Below are positions 41,898 to 51,002 of a stretch of DNA of 64,000 nucleotides, piece after piece (position 1 is the stretch's first letter; the number at the start of each line of letters is the position of its first letter). The notes beneath the pieces are model-generated. The model made no database searches and was not told the DNA's origin. It was given only the letters and a program-made list of their open reading frames with translations. The DNA lies in NCBI GenBank assembly GCA_963710975.1, contig CAVQCG010000001.1:372001-436000 (forward strand), given 5' to 3'. The position numbers were made by a program, and so were the translations under genes. This DNA is from JBBQXH01 sp963710975. Its GTDB lineage: Bacteria > Actinomycetota > Thermoleophilia > Gaiellales > Gaiellaceae.

Positions 41898-43343
41898 TTG
41901 AACGACCGGAGTATCTATCCGCTTGGCAAACGACGGACGCTCGTCGTCCTCTCCGGCACCCTGCTCGGCATGCTGCTCGCGTCGGTCAACCAGACGCTTG
42001 CTGCGACGGCGCTTCCCAGCATCGTCGACGAGCTGGGCGGGCTCGAGCACTACTCGTGGGTCTTCTCGGCCTACGTGCTCGCGGCAACGCTGACCATCCC
42101 TCTCTACGGAAAGCTGTCGGATCTCTATGGACGTCGGCCGCTGTTTCTGGCCGCGATTCTCCTCTTCTCGACCGGATCGATCGTGTCGGGGCTGGCGCCG
42201 TCGTTCGACGTCCTCGTCGTCGGGCGGGCCATTCAGGGCCTCGGCGCAGGTGGGCTGATTCCGCTCGGAATCGCTGTCATCGGCGATGTCATCGCACCGC
42301 GCGAGCGCGGGAAATGGCAGGCGATCAACGGTACGGTCTTCGCTCTCTCGGCTGTCGGCGGCCCGTTGCTCGGTGGCTGGATCGCGGACAACGCGTCGTG
42401 GCGGCTCGCATTCTTCGTCAGCCTGCCGCTCGCTGCGCTGGCTCTGACGGTCGTCTGGTTCGGGTTCGGTGCCTGGGGCAGGCGCGAGCAGCGGAAGATC
42501 GACTACGTCGGCGCTGCGCTCCTCACGCTCGGCGCCGGAGCCGGGCTGGTGGCCGCTGCCTCGGGGGGCGTTGACTACGCATGGGGCTCACCGGTCATCC
42601 TCGCACTCCTCGGTTCATCGGCCCTGCTGCTGACGGCCTTCCTGCAGTGGGAGCGGCGCGCGGAGGAGCCGCTGGTTCCGCTCTCGCTCCTCCGCCATCG
42701 CACGATCGCGAGCGCCGAGATCGCCCTCTTTGCCCTCGGTGCGGCCGCGTTCGGAGCGATCTCGTTCGTCCCGCTCTTCGTGCAGAACGTGCTCGATGAG
42801 AGCGCGACCCGGGCCGGTACGGTGTTGACGCCCCTCATGCTCTCGTGGATCGGAGCGAGCATGGTGGCCGGCCAGATCGTGTCGCGGACCGGGCGCTCGC
42901 GGCCGATCCTGCTCGCCGGGCCACCCTTCATGGCCGTCGGGTTTGCTTTGCTTGCGACGATGGGCACCGCCGTGTCGACCGCTGAGGTGATCCGAAACGT
43001 CGCGATCCTGGGTGTCGGCGTCGGGCTCATGATGCAGACGCTCGTGGTGGTCGTCCAGAACGCATCCCCAAGAGAGATGATGGGCGCCGCGACCGCCTCC
43101 GCACAGTTCTCCCGCTGGATCGGCTCCTCGATCGGCGTCACGCTCATGGGCGCGATCGTGACGGCGCGGCTCGGGTCCAGCGCGTCCGGTGCGGCGACCC
43201 CAACCGAGCTTGCGGCCGCGCTTCACCCTGCGTTCCTGTTCGGCCTGGCCGTGGTCGTGATCGCGTTCCTCGCGGTACTGCTTCTGCCGGACACGAAGCT
43301 CCGGCGGACCTTCGACGTCGCCGTCCCGGCGCGGGCCCGATGA
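41892..43343 (+). CDS. MFS drug exporter, DHA2 (14-TM) type
   Basis: 483 residues from ATG 41892, which lies inside the palindrome and so fixes the start. About fourteen hydrophobic segments; LYGKLSDLYGRRP after TM2 is motif A, GRAIQGLGAGGLIPL motif B and FALSAVGGPLLGGWI motif C of EmrB/QacA antiporters. Likely H+-coupled efflux of drugs or lipophilic compounds, induced when the MarR repressor is released. The ORF stays open upstream but overlaps fabL. Confidence 0.9.
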   Translation: MKLNDRSIYPLGKRRTLVVLSGTLLGMLLASVNQTLAATALPSIVDELGGLEHYSWVFSAYVLAATLTIPLYGKLSDLYGRRPLFLAAILLFSTGSIVSGLAPSFDVLVVGRAIQGLGAGGLIPLGIAVIGDVIAPRERGKWQAINGTVFALSAVGGPLLGGWIADNASWRLAFFVSLPLAALALTVVWFGFGAWGRREQRKIDYVGAALLTLGAGAGLVAAASGGVDYAWGSPVILALLGSSALLLTAFLQWERRAEEPLVPLSLLRHRTIASAEIALFALGAAAFGAISFVPLFVQNVLDESATRAGTVLTPLMLSWIGASMVAGQIVSRTGRSRPILLAGPPFMAVGFALLATMGTAVSTAEVIRNVAILGVGVGLMMQTLVVVVQNASPREMMGAATASAQFSRWIGSSIGVTLMGAIVTARLGSSASGAATPTELAAALHPAFLFGLAVVVIAFLAVLLLPDTKLRRTFDVAVPARAR

Positions 43344-43807
43344 CCTACGAGGAAGCCGACAGACTGGCAGAGGGAATCATCCGCCTGCGCGCCGAGATCC
43401 TGCGCCGGCGATCGAGCATCAGCGAGCTCCCCGCGGCCGAGCTCACGACCCCGCAGGCCCTGTGCCTTCGCATCGTCGTACTCGAGGGGCCACTCCGGAT
43501 GGGGGAGCTCGCCGATCGGCTCGGGGTTTCCGTGGCAACGGCAAGCCGAACGGTCGACGCCCTGGCGAGCCGTAGCCTCGCGAAGCGCGAGAGCGACCCC
43601 GCCGATGCGCGCGCCGTTCGCGTCGCAGCCACCAGCCGAGGCCGCCGCGAACACCGATCACGGCGAGAGCGGTTCGTTCACGCGCTCGAGAGCCTGATGG
43701 ACGAGCTGTCCGAGCACGAGCGGCGGCAGCTCGCGGAATCCCTCGAGACGCTCAATCGGCTGCTCGCCGGCCGCGAGGATCGCGGGTCCGGGGCGCAGGC
43801 AAGCTAA
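43340..43807 (+). CDS. MarR-family transcriptional regulator
   Basis: 155 residues; the ATG overlaps the transporter stop by 4 bp. Winged-helix DNA-binding region at about residues 40-105: recognition helix in LADRLGVSVATASRTVDAL and wing DPADARAVRVAAT, with helices at both ends for dimerisation. It likely represses this operon through the 18-bp palindrome upstream; its ligand is unknown. Confidence 0.88.
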   Translation: MTYEEADRLAEGIIRLRAEILRRRSSISELPAAELTTPQALCLRIVVLEGPLRMGELADRLGVSVATASRTVDALASRSLAKRESDPADARAVRVAATSRGRREHRSRRERFVHALESLMDELSEHERRQLAESLETLNRLLAGREDRGSGAQAS

Positions 43808-43845
43808 CGGCGCCGATGTGACGGTTTCGCGACAGACCCTCCACT

Positions 43846-43912
43846 CGTTCGCCACGATCGTCGCGCCACGCGCGCGAATTTCACGGATAGGCTGAAAGCG
43901 GAGGGAGGCCCG
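43846..43912 (+). promoter_or_regulatory. repeated promoter-like element, copy 2
   Basis: CACGATC (43853-43859), CGC 2 nt on, TAGGCT (43888-43893) exactly 35 nt after the start of CACGATC, then GAAA and GGAGGGAGGC; the same spacing and words as 32412-32480. A GGGG-CTCAA-CCCC hairpin follows (about 43922-43936). It is upstream of a small membrane protein gene at 44035, which has its own TACGAT box. Confidence 0.45.
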
Positions 43913-44034
43913 CGGCGGCCCCGGGGCTCAACCCCCGAAGAGAGCGCAGGCGGACTCCTTCATCGACCACACCTGTCCGCGTCACCGGGCAGTCTCGGTG
44001 TCCGTGGCAGACCTGCACCTTCTACGATGGGTTG

Positions 44035-44319
44035 ATGGACGTCGAGCCCACCCGCGAGAGCGCACCCGACCAGTGGGGCCCAGTCGCGAGGATCGCCATC
44101 GCCGTCGGCGCCCTCGCTTCGGTGGTGTCCGTCTCGCTCTTCATCCACACCATCTCGCAACTCGCGAGCCCGATCGTGAGCGCGAGCTTCATCGCTGCAG
44201 GCATCGTCGGGCGCCGGCGCGCGGCGACGCCCCTCGGACAGATCCTCGCGCTGGCGACGCTCGTGGGAGGCATCGTCGGTGCCGCGGCCTCGATCGCCCT
44301 TGTCGCCGCGGGGCGCTGA
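44035..44319 (+). CDS. small membrane protein
   Basis: 94 residues from ATG 44035 with TACGAT 6 nt upstream. A charged N-terminus of ~18 residues is followed by three hydrophobic segments (about 20-38, 44-56, 68-90), with a GRRR cluster between them. Not recognised; no conserved catalytic residues. The stop lies 5 bp from the convergent neighbour. Confidence 0.6.
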   Translation: MDVEPTRESAPDQWGPVARIAIAVGALASVVSVSLFIHTISQLASPIVSASFIAAGIVGRRRAATPLGQILALATLVGGIVGAAASIALVAAGR

Positions 44320-44324
44320 GCCGT

Positions 44325-44618
44325 TCAGTGTTCGCGCATGAAGCCCTGCCGTGCCGCTGAGACGAGCGCCACTGCCTCGGGGAAGAGGACACGCATGGCG
44401 TCACGCAACGCGAGCGCCTGCTCGTCAGGGCCGCCGGTCACCTGGAGGCGCTTCATCGCAGCGCCGGTGAGCTCGACCGCGGTACTGAGCGTGAGCGTCG
44501 CGAACTGCTCGCGCTGGGATTCCTGCATCGCTTCCGTCTGCTTCTCTGCGAACTCGCGCAGCCCCTTCATCAGGTCGTCGGGATCGCCACCGAACGGGAA
44601 ACCGAATCCACCTTCCAT
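44325..44618 (-). CDS. uncharacterised 97-aa helical protein
   Basis: Strong AAGGAG ribosome site before ATG 44618. Gly/Phe-rich N-terminus (GGFGFPFGG), then acidic and Gln-rich helices with no hydrophobic segment; probably a small soluble helical protein. It follows the 44640-45191 gene by 21 bp on the same strand. Function unknown. Confidence 0.6.
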   Translation of the reverse strand: MEGGFGFPFGGDPDDLMKGLREFAEKQTEAMQESQREQFATLTLSTAVELTGAAMKRLQVTGGPDEQALALRDAMRVLFPEAVALVSAARQGFMREH

Positions 44619-44639
44619 CTGGATCTCCTTTCGAGCCGC

Positions 44640-45191
44640 CTATCCGAGCGGCCGCTTGTAATTCGCCTCGATATCGCTGACCAGTCCTTCGACCGCAGGA
44701 GCCCCCGTTCGCATGGCTTCGGCAAACGGCGAGGCACCAACGCCCCCGAGCGAACGCTCGAGATCCGTGGCCGCCGACCCGAGCGCGTCGAGGTAGGCCG
44801 CGCTCGCAACACGCGGTCCGCTCGCGATGGTCTCCTCGAGCCTTCCGGCGGCGCGCTCGGCGTCCTCGATGCCTTCGGGGTGTTCCTTGACGCGGAGATC
44901 GGCGAGGCGTGCGCGCAACTCCGGGAGGTTCCCGCCCCCCGCGCTCTCTTCCGCGAGCTCACAGAGCCCGATGATCGAAGCTGCATCACGGACGATCGCA
45001 CGATCGCCGAGCGGTTGGCGGTCCCGGTCGAAGGCGAGCCACGAAATCCTCTCGCCGTTCTCGTACGCGCAGAGGTAGACACGGTGGCTTCCAGCGAGCT
45101 CCGACGGGACCACCCCCGCAAGCTCCTCGCCCTCTTCCAGGAACCCGCGAGCGGCCTCGGCGATCGAACCCAACTCGTCCTCGAGGGTCAA
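44640..45191 (-). CDS. uncharacterised 183-aa protein
   Basis: TTG 45191 is preferred because TATTCT lies 7 nt upstream (45204-45199); an in-frame GTG further out overlaps the divergent gene. The N-terminal half has beta-type stretches (HRVYLCAYENGERISWLAFD) and the C-terminal half is helical with a leucine-rich heptad feel. Not recognised. Paired with the small gene downstream. Confidence 0.55.
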   Translation of the reverse strand: MTLEDELGSIAEAARGFLEEGEELAGVVPSELAGSHRVYLCAYENGERISWLAFDRDRQPLGDRAIVRDAASIIGLCELAEESAGGGNLPELRARLADLRVKEHPEGIEDAERAAGRLEETIASGPRVASAAYLDALGSAATDLERSLGGVGASPFAEAMRTGAPAVEGLVSDIEANYKRPLG

Positions 45192-45209
45192 CGGCGCAAG
45201 AATACCGGT

Positions 45210-45935
45210 GTGACCACGCACGAGAGTGAGCGTAACCGGCAGGCGCGCAGGCTCTTCTCCCCACTCGGTCACTCCTACGACCGGGTCGGCCAGCTCCTGA
45301 GCTTCGGCCAGGATCCTCGCTGGCGGAGATTCATGGTCTCGCGGATCGAGAGCCGACCGCAAGACCTCGTCCTCGACGTCGCAACGGGCACCGCCGCCGT
45401 CTCGATAGAGCTCGTACGGCGCTACGGGTGCACCGTGATCGGCGTCGACCAGAGCCCGGAGATGCTCGAGTCCGGCCGCGCTCGAATCGCCGCCGCTGGA
45501 CTGTCTCGCCGCATCACGCTCCAGGAGGCGCGAGCCGAGCAGCTTCCCTTCGAGGATGCCCGGTTCGACGCACTCACCTTCACGTACCTCCTGCGGTACG
45601 TCGAGGATCCCGCAGCGACTCTCCGCGAGCTCGCCCGCGTCGTCCGGCCCGGCGGCCGCATCGCATCGCTCGAGTTCCACGTTCCGCAGCGCCAGCCCGA
45701 GCGGGCTCTGTGGGACATCTACGTCGACATCGGACTGCCGGCCCTCGGCAGCGTTGTCTCGACCGGGTGGGGCGACGTCGGACGATTCCTCGGGCCGAGC
45801 ATTCGCCAGTTCTACGAACGCTATCCGGTCGAACGCCTGCTCGAGCTCTGGCGCGCCGCGGGCATCGAGGGTGTTCGTGCCCGGCCGCTCAGCCTCGGAG
45901 GGGGCATCGTGATGTGGGGCGTCCGTGGCTACTGA
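45210..45935 (+). CDS. menG: MenG/UbiE-type methyltransferase
   Basis: 241 residues from GTG 45210. The SAM motif is LDVATGTAAVSIEL, the following strand ends in VIGVDQSPEML, and the central AEQLPFEDARFDALTFTYLLRYV and RPGGRIASLEFHVP are hallmarks of demethylmenaquinone/ubiquinone C-methyltransferases. In this context (UbiA-like gene next) it probably makes menaquinone. It is divergent from 44640-45191, with -10-like boxes overlapping at 45198-45204. Confidence 0.85.
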   Translation: MTTHESERNRQARRLFSPLGHSYDRVGQLLSFGQDPRWRRFMVSRIESRPQDLVLDVATGTAAVSIELVRRYGCTVIGVDQSPEMLESGRARIAAAGLSRRITLQEARAEQLPFEDARFDALTFTYLLRYVEDPAATLRELARVVRPGGRIASLEFHVPQRQPERALWDIYVDIGLPALGSVVSTGWGDVGRFLGPSIRQFYERYPVERLLELWRAAGIEGVRARPLSLGGGIVMWGVRGY

Positions 45936-46659
45936 CCTGCCGCGGCCCGCGTTCTACGCGCTCGCCCCCGGGGGATGGCGCGACTACCTCACCCTGCTCC
46001 ACCCGCCGTACACAGCCTGGCATCTGAGCTACGTGGTCATCGGTGCCGCCCTCGCACCAACCCTCTCGGTCTCACGTCTCGTCGCGACGCTCGCCGCGTT
46101 CTTCCTGGCTGTCGGCATCGGGGCACACGCGCTCGACGAGATCAATGGTCGCCCTCTCGGCACGCAAATCCCGACCCCTGTCCTGACAGGTCTCGCCGCC
46201 ATCGGCGTCGGCGGAGCCGCCGCAATTGGCGTGTTGGGCGCGGCAACCTTCGACCCCTGGCTCGGCGCGTTCATCGCTGTCGGCATATTTCTCGTCTGTG
46301 CCTACAACCTCGAACTCGCCGCCGGACGATTCCACTCGGACATCTGGTTCGCGCTCGCCTGGGGTGCATTTCCCGTCCTCACCGCATACTTCGCCCAGAC
46401 CGGAACGATCGCGCTGGAAGCCGTCTTCGGTGCCGCGTTCGCGACTGCGATGAGCGCCGCTCAACGGGGGCTTTCGACGCAGGTGCGAGACGTTCGCCGC
46501 AGGGTCGTCGGCATCGACGGACGAATCGATCGCCTCGACGGAACGACGGAGCGCGTGACCCGCGAGACGCTGATCCGGCCCGCCGAGCGGGCGCTACGGG
46601 CAATGGCGCTCGCCTGCGCCGCACTCGCGTGTGCGCTACTTCTCCTGCACCTCGTATGA
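45925..46659 (+). CDS. UbiA-like membrane prenyltransferase homologue
   Basis: 244 residues; GTG 45925 overlaps menG by 11 bp. Six or more hydrophobic segments; GIGAHALDEINGRPLGT sits where UbiA proteins have the first Asp-rich motif, but the full NDxxD is not obvious and the second Asp motif is weak. Residues ~180-215 form a basic cytosolic stretch. It is probably a diverged member of the UbiA superfamily acting in quinone or lipid biosynthesis; activity is uncertain. Confidence 0.65.
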   Translation: MATDLPRPAFYALAPGGWRDYLTLLHPPYTAWHLSYVVIGAALAPTLSVSRLVATLAAFFLAVGIGAHALDEINGRPLGTQIPTPVLTGLAAIGVGGAAAIGVLGAATFDPWLGAFIAVGIFLVCAYNLELAAGRFHSDIWFALAWGAFPVLTAYFAQTGTIALEAVFGAAFATAMSAAQRGLSTQVRDVRRRVVGIDGRIDRLDGTTERVTRETLIRPAERALRAMALACAALACALLLLHLV

Positions 46660-47804
46660 CCTCTGCGCCTGCAACGCCGACGACAGCAGTGCGTGCGGCG
46701 CGTGCGGCGCCGAGCATCATCGCACCGGCCCCGAACCAGGTCTCCTTCGGTCGCTTCGTGGTCAGGCTGCCGGAGGGAACGAGGCGAGTCGTCGTAGTCG
46801 TCGACGGTCACCGAAAGGCGAGCAGAGCGGCGCATGGGGGGCGTAGAGCCATCTCGGTCTCGCTTCCGTCGCGAGACGTCACGGTGAAGATCGTCGCGAT
46901 CGACGGAGCAGGGAAAGAGCGCCCGTCATCCTCCGTCGGTCCGGTGTTCGGGCTGCCGCCGCGGGCGGCTCCCCGGCTCACCGGCTCGATCCGGGAAGCG
47001 CAGCTCCAACGGCGACTAACGCGGCTTGCCCGCGCCTACCCGGGCACCGCCGCCGTCTACGTCAAGAACCTCGTCACAGGGCGGGGCGCAGCCTGGAATG
47101 CAAGAGCGCGGTTTCCCGCCGGGTCAACGCTGAAGCTTGCAATCGCAGTCGAGGCGCTGCGGAGCGTCCGCGGCCCTCCTGCTCGCGGATCGGGCATCGA
47201 CAGCCTGATGCGCTCGATGATCATCAATTCGGACAACGCGGCAGCCAACCAGCTCGAAGTCGCGTTCGGCGGATCCACGAGCGGTGGCGCTGCCCGGGTC
47301 AACGCGCTGATGCGCTCCCTCGGGCTCGTCGACAGCGAGATGTACGGGGGGTACGAGACCGGCAATCAGCGCCTTCTCGCCGCAATCCCATTGCAGACGA
47401 ACGAACAGCCCTCGATCCCGATCGGTAAGCATACGACGGCCGCAGACCTCGGTCGACTCATGCAGTACGCCTACCTCGCCGCAGGCGGGAAGGGCCCGTT
47501 GATCACGAGGCACGGTGGAGCCTTCTCGCCCGCGGAGGCACGCTATCTCCTGTACCTGCTCGTGCACGTGACCGACCGGGGCAAGCTCGATCGCTTCCTG
47601 CACGGGAGTACGACCGTGGCGCACAAGGCCGGCTGGATCAGCACTGCGCGCCACGACAACGGGCTCGTCTTCTGGCCGGGTGGGGTATTCGTCGCGACGG
47701 TCATGACCTACAGCCCCGGAGGCGCAGGGTCGACGTCGGACGTTCTCGCCGGTCGCGTTGCCCGAGTTTCGTTCGATCGGTTCGCAGCGCTGAACCGCGC
47801 GTAG
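46656..47804 (+). CDS. beta-lactamase class A-like serine hydrolase
   Basis: 382 residues; the ATG overlaps the UbiA-like stop by 4 bp. Residues ~30-100 form a small beta domain (FVVRLPEG, VVVVVDGHR). Residues ~110-382 carry the serine hydrolase motifs S157-T-L-K160, SDN at 192-194 and K-A-G late in the chain, as in class A beta-lactamase-like transpeptidase/hydrolases. No clear signal peptide. True beta-lactamase activity is not implied; the missing Glu166-type residue was not located. Confidence 0.75.
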   Translation: MTSAPATPTTAVRAARAAPSIIAPAPNQVSFGRFVVRLPEGTRRVVVVVDGHRKASRAAHGGRRAISVSLPSRDVTVKIVAIDGAGKERPSSSVGPVFGLPPRAAPRLTGSIREAQLQRRLTRLARAYPGTAAVYVKNLVTGRGAAWNARARFPAGSTLKLAIAVEALRSVRGPPARGSGIDSLMRSMIINSDNAAANQLEVAFGGSTSGGAARVNALMRSLGLVDSEMYGGYETGNQRLLAAIPLQTNEQPSIPIGKHTTAADLGRLMQYAYLAAGGKGPLITRHGGAFSPAEARYLLYLLVHVTDRGKLDRFLHGSTTVAHKAGWISTARHDNGLVFWPGGVFVATVMTYSPGGAGSTSDVLAGRVARVSFDRFAALNRA

Positions 47805-47902
47805 CCTCGCGGAGCTTCGCGACCGTGACCCGCCCCGACAGCGGTCGCCGCGGTGGCCTCGCAGCCGGCTCGCTCCGTCCGACGCACGCCTACCATGAGC
47901 GC

Positions 47903-49256
47903 ATGGTTCTTGCCCTCGAGATCCTCCTCGTGGTGAGCCTCGTCGTCGTGGCCGCCTCGTTCGTTGCGGTCGTGTACCGCCGTGTGCCGGAACGTTGGCT
48001 GGCCGCCGTGATCGCGCTGCTGATCGCTCTTGCCGGTTGCGCGGCGATCGTGCTCGCCGTGGGACTTGCGACCGACCGGTGGAGCTGGCAACCCGCTTGC
48101 CGTGGTGTTCGGAGGCCTTGTGGCAGCCACTCTCGCCGAGGTAGGCGCGCTCGGGCTATCGCGTGGAATGCGCAGGATGCGCTCGGTCGAGGACGAGAGC
48201 GCACTCATCCTCGACCAGCTCGACGACATGCTGGCCGCGAACGCCGCACAACGGGCCAAGGAGCTCGAACAGACGCTTGCCCGTGAGCGTGCCGAGACGA
48301 TCCACCTCGTCACGGAGGAGGAGCGCCGGATCCGCGACGAGCGGCGCATCGAGGTCTCGCGGGAGGCCGAGCTTGCAGGGAACGAGCTGATCGAGAGCGT
48401 GACCTCGAACCAGCAACGCCTCGAGCATCGGCTTGCTGCCTGGAGCAGCGACCTCGAGCGCGCACAGCAGCAGTTGAAGGCACGCCTCGAAGAGCTCATC
48501 CGGCAGCAAGCTGAAGCGCTGAAAGACCACGAGTCGCGCCTCAACGTCCAGGCCTCCGAGGTCTCCTCGCTCGAAGAGGAGCAGAACGTGGCGATTGCCC
48601 GCGTCCGCGCGGAGCTCGACCGGGCGATCGTCGACGCGGCCGAGACGGCCAAGGTCGAGATCGAGGCGCATGCAACAGAGCGCAGGAAGGCATTGCATGA
48701 GGTCGGCGAGCGCCTGCGGGCGAGGGAGCGAGCGATGCGCGAGCAGGTCGATCGAGAAGAGGTCGAGGTTCGCGCCCAGCTGAGCGGCGAGATCGCCGAT
48801 GTGGAACGACGCGCACTCGAGCAGTTGGATCGCCTGATGGACCGGGCCGTGCTCCGGCTCAGCGAGGACGCGGAACGGCGATTCGACGCTCAGCTCCGCG
48901 ACGCTCGTGAGAAGACTGCGGATCGGCTCTCGCGCGAGTTGGAGCTCTCGATGGAGACCTTCACTCGGAGCGCCGAGAAGGAGGTCGCAGCCCGGATCTC
49001 CGAAGCTGCCCAGAGCTCTGCGCTGAAGCTGCAACGCCAGATCGACGACGTGGTGCGAGCCGCTGAGGCCCAGACGTCGATCTCGAACGAGCGCATCCAA
49101 GCCCTGACCGAGCGTCTCGAACGGTCGCTGGACGCCGCCCACGGACGTCTGACCGAGTTCGAGGCAAACGTCGAGCTCGAGCTCTCGGCGAAGCTCGGCG
49201 AGATCGAGCGCACGCTGCGCGCCGCCGAGCAGACCGTCGAGCGCGAGCGCACGTGA
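47903..49256 (+). CDS. membrane-anchored coiled-coil protein, one frameshift
   Basis: ATG 47903 has TACCAT 6 nt upstream. Two hydrophobic segments lie in the first frame (residues ~2-26 and ~32-56). The frame then shifts near 48070-48080, and a third segment (GNPLAVVFGGLVAATLAEVGAL) and a ~300-residue Glu/Arg-rich coiled coil follow to 49256. The two parts clearly form one protein of ~450 aa. The long heptad region suggests a structural or scaffold role at the membrane. The shift is probably an indel or error. Confidence 0.65.
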
Positions 49257-49327
49257 CGGGAGTCGCCACAAGCCTGAACTTTTTTCCGCAGGGATCGTCC
49301 AACTGAGCGAGAACCCCCTACGCTGAG

Positions 49328-49528
49328 ATGGAGGAGATGCAGACTCTCGAGCCAGAACAGGACGAGCGGGCCAAGGTTCACGGGTGGCGACTCCACGTGC
49401 TGATCGAAGCCGGATATCCAGTCGGCCTCGCCGAGCGTCTCGCGGAGAGCGATGTCGACCTGCACGACGCCGTCGAGCTCATCGAGCAGGGTTGCGGGCC
49501 CGACGTGGCCGGTCAGATCCTGCTCTGA
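49328..49528 (+). CDS. small conserved-looking helical protein
   Basis: 66 residues starting at ATG 49328 (a second Met follows at 49337). Pattern WRLHVLIEAGYPVGLAERLAESD then DLHDAVELIEQGC: two short helix-turn units with a single cysteine. Resembles small soluble proteins common in Actinobacteria, but the family name is not recalled with certainty. It lies between the coiled-coil gene and xseA. Confidence 0.65.
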   Translation: MEEMQTLEPEQDERAKVHGWRLHVLIEAGYPVGLAERLAESDVDLHDAVELIEQGCGPDVAGQILL

Positions 49529-49564
49529 GTTCCACCGGAAGCCTCGCCCGGTAGGGTGCGGCTC

Positions 49565-50781
49565 GTGAAGCCTGAGCCGCTGGTCTACGGGGATAAGCAG
49601 GTCTATCCGGTCGCCGCTTTCAACCAGGGCGTGGCGTCATGGCTCAGCCGGCTACCGACCGTCTGGGTCGAGGGTGAGATCACCGAGCTGCGCCGCCAGG
49701 CTGCCTGGCAGCGCGTGTTCTTCACGCTGAAGGGTCTCGACGGCGTCGCCGCGTTGCCGGCCTCGATGTCGCGGGCGACATTCGATGCGCTGCGGCTGGA
49801 GCTCGCAGACGGCGACCGCGTGCACGTCTACGGTCGTCCCGACCTCTGGGAGGCGAGAGGCACGTTCCAGCTTCGAGTGCTCACGATCCAGCCCTTCGGC
49901 GAAGGCGCCGTCCTCATCGAGCTGGAGCGCCTCAGGAGGAGGCTTGCCGGCGAGGGGCTCTTCGCCGCGGAGCGCAAACGCCCGCTCCCCTTCCTGCCGG
50001 ACCGCATCGGCCTCGTGACGGGGAACGACGCCGCGGCGAAGCACGATGTCATCACGACGGTTCAAGCGCGTTTCCCCCCGCCAGGATCATCGTCGCGGAG
50101 ACGACCGTCCAGGGTGCCCGCGCCGCGGTCAGGATGGTTGAGGCCCTGCGTGCGGTCTGTCAGGCGGGGGTGGATGTCGTCGTGCTCGCCCGCGGTGGTG
50201 GCAGCTTCGACGACCTCCTTCCCTTCAGCGACGAGCGCCTCGTGCGCGCGATCGCCGACTGCCCGGTTCCTGTCGTGTCCGCGGTCGGACATGAGCAGGA
50301 CACCCCCCTCTGCGACCTGGTCGCCGATGTCCGTGCGTCGACACCGACGGCCGCCGCCCGCTTCATCGTCCCCGACCGGAACGAGCTCGTCGATCGGCTC
50401 GTCGCCGATCGGGCGGCCCTCTCCCGCGGTTTGCACCGGCGCCTCGAGCGAGGGCGTCACGACGTCGAGCTCGATCGCCGCAGGCTGGCACGAGCGCCGA
50501 GGCTGCTGCTCGAGCGCAAACGCGGAGCCCTGGCCGCAGCCGGCGAGAGCCTCGCGCGCGCTCCACGTTTGACGCTCGAGAGAAAGCGCAGTGACCTCGA
50601 CGGCCTGGCGGGGCGACTCAGCGCGCTGTCGCCGTCGGCGACGGTTCAGCGCGGCTACGCAATCGTGCGCCGGGGTGACGAGATCGTCCGCAGCGGAGCG
50701 GAGCTTGCCGCGGGGGAGCGGGTGGAGGTCGAGCTTGCGCGCGGCGGTTTCGGGGCCCGAGTCGAGGACGTGGCCGAATGA
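49565..50781 (+). CDS. xseA: exodeoxyribonuclease VII large subunit, one frameshift
   Basis: GTG 49565 has TAGGGT 7 nt upstream. N-terminal OB-fold (residues ~10-105), then the catalytic domain (RIGLVTGNDAAAKHDV, ARGGGSFDDLLPFSDE, SAVGHEQDTPLCD) and a C-terminal coiled coil. The frame breaks at the C6 run 50074-50079; restoring one C reads RFPPARIIVAETTVQG continuously. Coupled to xseB by a 4-bp overlap. The enzyme degrades ssDNA in both directions. The homopolymer position and intact flanks favour an error or very recent mutation. Confidence 0.88.
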
Positions 50782-50990
50782 CCACGGAACCGACGTTCGA
50801 GGAAGCTCGCGCCGAGCTCGAGCGTATCGTCGCAAAGCTCGAGACCGGCGAGGCGGGTCTCGAGGAAGCGATCGTCCTGTGGGAGCGCGGGGAGGTCCTC
50901 TACAAGCTCTGCGTCGCCAAGCTCGACGCCGCGCACGGACGTATCGAACAGCTCAGCAAGGACATGATCGGCAGCGATGAGCCGGACTGA
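50778..50990 (+). CDS. xseB: exodeoxyribonuclease VII small subunit
   Basis: 70 residues, the usual size. TFEEARAELERIVAKLETGEAGLEEAIVLWERGEVL is the conserved helix-turn-helix pair that binds XseA. ATG at 50778 overlaps the xseA stop (ATGA). Confidence 0.93.
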   Translation: MTTEPTFEEARAELERIVAKLETGEAGLEEAIVLWERGEVLYKLCVAKLDAAHGRIEQLSKDMIGSDEPD

Positions 50991-51002
50991 TAGCCTGCTC
51001 TC

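Noticed and set aside
50060..50140. Programmed frameshift in xseA
   Set aside because: No slippery heptamer or downstream pseudoknot is apparent; a one-base change in a C6 run is simpler.
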